DNA of 7,260 nucleotides from an uncultured Hyphomicrobiales bacterium (GTDB lineage: Bacteria; Pseudomonadota; Alphaproteobacteria; Rhizobiales; Xanthobacteraceae): the NCBI GenBank assembly GCA_903891395.1, contig CAITEM010000584.1, positions 1 through 7,260 of the forward strand. The letters are read 5' to 3'. The notes under the pieces were generated by a model. It saw nothing but the letters and a program-made list of their open reading frames with translations, made no database searches and had not been told where the DNA came from. The position numbers were made by a program, and so were the translations under genes. Shown here one piece after another: positions 6,749 to 7,260 of this stretch; within the stretch, counting starts at the first letter, position 1; each line of letters opens with the position of its first letter.

Positions 6749-6770
6749 TGCTGCACTGTATGTTGCAGCA
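6749..6770. promoter_or_regulatory. TGCTGCA-N8-TGCAGCA dyad (candidate operator, zapE/GNAT intergenic)
   Basis: A perfect 7-bp inverted repeat, TGCTGCA (6749-6755) and TGCAGCA (6764-6770), separated by 8 bp. Its right arm overlaps the 9-bp palindrome TTGCAGCAA (6763-6771), which also occurs in the mdh leader. The dyad lies about 115 bp from the zapE start and 135 bp from the acetyltransferase start, so it could serve either gene. TGC-rich dyads of this kind resemble sites described for the polyhydroxyalkanoate regulator PhaR in alphaproteobacteria, but that link is only a hypothesis. Confidence 0.45.
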
Positions 6771-6855
6771 AAAGCCGCGGTAAGTGCCTGTTAGCCATGA
6801 TATTTTTTCATACAAGGTCCGCGGCCAGCCCGCTGCGGTCGCTATTTTGCTGCAA
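6763..6855. repeat. Widely spaced inverted repeat TTGCAGCAAAA / TTTTGCTGCAA
   Basis: TTGCAGCAAAA (6763-6773) and its exact 11-bp reverse complement TTTTGCTGCAA (6845-6855) bracket the intergenic region. Nested just inside the left arm is GCCGCGG (6774-6780), whose complement CCGCGGC occurs at 6819-6825. The spacing between arm centres is about 82 bp, close to eight helical turns, which suits looping by a DNA-binding protein. The interior is AT-rich around 6797-6815 (a run of T) and may hold a promoter, though I could not assign clear -35/-10 boxes. Confidence 0.45.
6847..6855. promoter_or_regulatory. TTGCTGCAA core site, third copy
   Basis: The 9-bp palindrome TTGCTGCAA lies within CTATTTTGCTG (6842-6852). 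That 11-mer is repeated exactly at 598-608 next to the mdh-leader palindrome. It ends about 48 bp before the acetyltransferase start codon, a sensible place for promoter control. Confidence 0.4.
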
Positions 6856-6873
6856 TGCACCATATAGGGTGCA
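6856..6873. promoter_or_regulatory. 18-bp near-palindrome just upstream of the GNAT gene
   Basis: TGCACC-ATATAG-GGTGCA has perfect 6-bp arms and one mismatched pair in its centre. It directly abuts the TTGCTGCAA core (6847-6855), so two dyads sit back to back within 30 bp. It ends 30 bp before the first ATG of the acetyltransferase gene, where a repressor could block initiation. The central CATATAG could also be part of a -10 box, although no matching -35 is visible. Confidence 0.4.
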
Positions 6874-6903
6874 GTAAGGCGATTCGAGCGATTTAGGACT
6901 GAA

Positions 6904-7260
6904 ATGATGCACGAGCACCTGCCTGACGACGGCCTGATCCGCAAACTCTGGGCCGGCGAAACTGACGCTTACCGTGAACACCTGCTGCGTCTCGATAAAG
7001 ACAGCCGCTACCGGCGGTTTTCCGGCGCGGTGGCCGATGAGACGATCGCGCGCCATGCGGCGACCGCCCACGGTCTGAACGTCGTGGTGCACGGGTTCTT
7101 CGTCGAAGGCGTGCTGCGCGGCGCCGCCGAGCTTCGTCTCGAAGGCCCGCTGTTTTCCCGCCAGGCCGAAGCCGCTTTCAGCATCGAAGAACCCTGGCAG
7201 AGCAACGGCGTCGGCACCGGACTGCTGGAGCGCACGCTGTTGAGCGCGCGCAACCGCGGC
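6904..7260 (+). CDS. GNAT family N-acetyltransferase (N-terminal 119 codons; 3' end outside window)
   Basis: The reading frame stays open to the window edge. The N-terminal part reads LWAGETDAYREHLLRLD (15-31), then SRYRRFSGAV (34-43), followed by a beta-strand NVVVHGFFVEGVLRGAAELRL-type segment (59-79). Next come FSIEEPWQSNGVGTGLL (92-108), which is the GNAT motif A strand plus the acetyl-CoA pyrophosphate loop (Q/R-x-x-G-x-G, here Gln99 to Gly104). The protein transfers an acetyl group from acetyl-CoA to an amine; the acceptor cannot be told from sequence. Two adjacent ATGs occur at 6904 and 6907. AGGA at 6895-6898 is 5 nt from the first and 8 nt from the second, so the second may be the true start. 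The gene is divergent from zapE behind a dyad-rich control region. The superfamily call is good; a more specific function is not possible. Confidence 0.85.
   Translation, partial: MMHEHLPDDGLIRKLWAGETDAYREHLLRLDKDSRYRRFSGAVADETIARHAATAHGLNVVVHGFFVEGVLRGAAELRLEGPLFSRQAEAAFSIEEPWQSNGVGTGLLERTLLSARNRG

Noticed and set aside
6635..6877. Rightward 80-codon open frame across the zapE/GNAT intergenic region
   Set aside because: Lies over the dyad-rich control region, has an unusual Cys/Arg-rich product, no ribosome site and no family signal.
1..7260. Insertion sequences, prophage genes or CRISPR arrays
   Set aside because: No transposase/integrase reading frames, terminal inverted repeats or regularly spaced repeats were found on either strand.

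Overview
The window is a GC-rich, densely coded stretch of chromosome. It most likely comes from an alphaproteobacterium of the Hyphomicrobiales (Bradyrhizobium/Rhodopseudomonas/Xanthobacteraceae-like). This rests on the near-textbook alphaproteobacterial malate dehydrogenase sequence, the zapE/mdh pairing, and the style of the GH13 and Nramp-related proteins. No mobile-element genes, tRNA, rRNA or CRISPR are visible.

Layout from left to right. (1) The first 182 codons of mdh (malate dehydrogenase, TCA cycle) run leftward off the edge. (2) A 269-bp divergent intergenic region holds a good extended -10 for mdh and a perfect 15-bp palindrome. (3) An Nramp-related metal transporter runs rightward. 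(4) 64 bp later comes a trehalose-synthase-like GH13 enzyme on the same strand. (5) A second GH13 enzyme, an alpha-glucosidase/oligo-1,6-glucosidase type, runs leftward. The two GH13 genes meet tail to tail and overlap by 4 bp at a shared CTAG. (6) zapE (AFG1-like cell-division ATPase) runs leftward, just upstream of the alpha-glucosidase. (7) A second divergent intergenic region of 268 bp is rich in TGC dyads. (8) The first 119 codons of a GNAT acetyltransferase run rightward off the edge.

Reading. zapE and mdh are housekeeping genes that I recall as adjacent in many Hyphomicrobiales. Here the transporter and two GH13 genes (about 4.9 kb) lie between them, as a cargo-like block. Both GH13 genes carry an upstream GGAAC-N16-CNTY element resembling the general-stress (EcfG) promoter consensus, which would fit stress-linked trehalose/maltose/glucan metabolism. 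Neither GH13 protein has a visible signal peptide and no sugar transporter is present, so cytoplasmic turnover of internal alpha-glucosides is the simplest guess.

The most notable non-coding signal is the 9-bp palindrome TTGCWGCAA. It occurs three times, and I found it only in the two divergent intergenic regions. It is embedded in larger TGC-type dyads, suggesting that one regulator acts on both the mdh/transporter and the zapE/acetyltransferase control regions.
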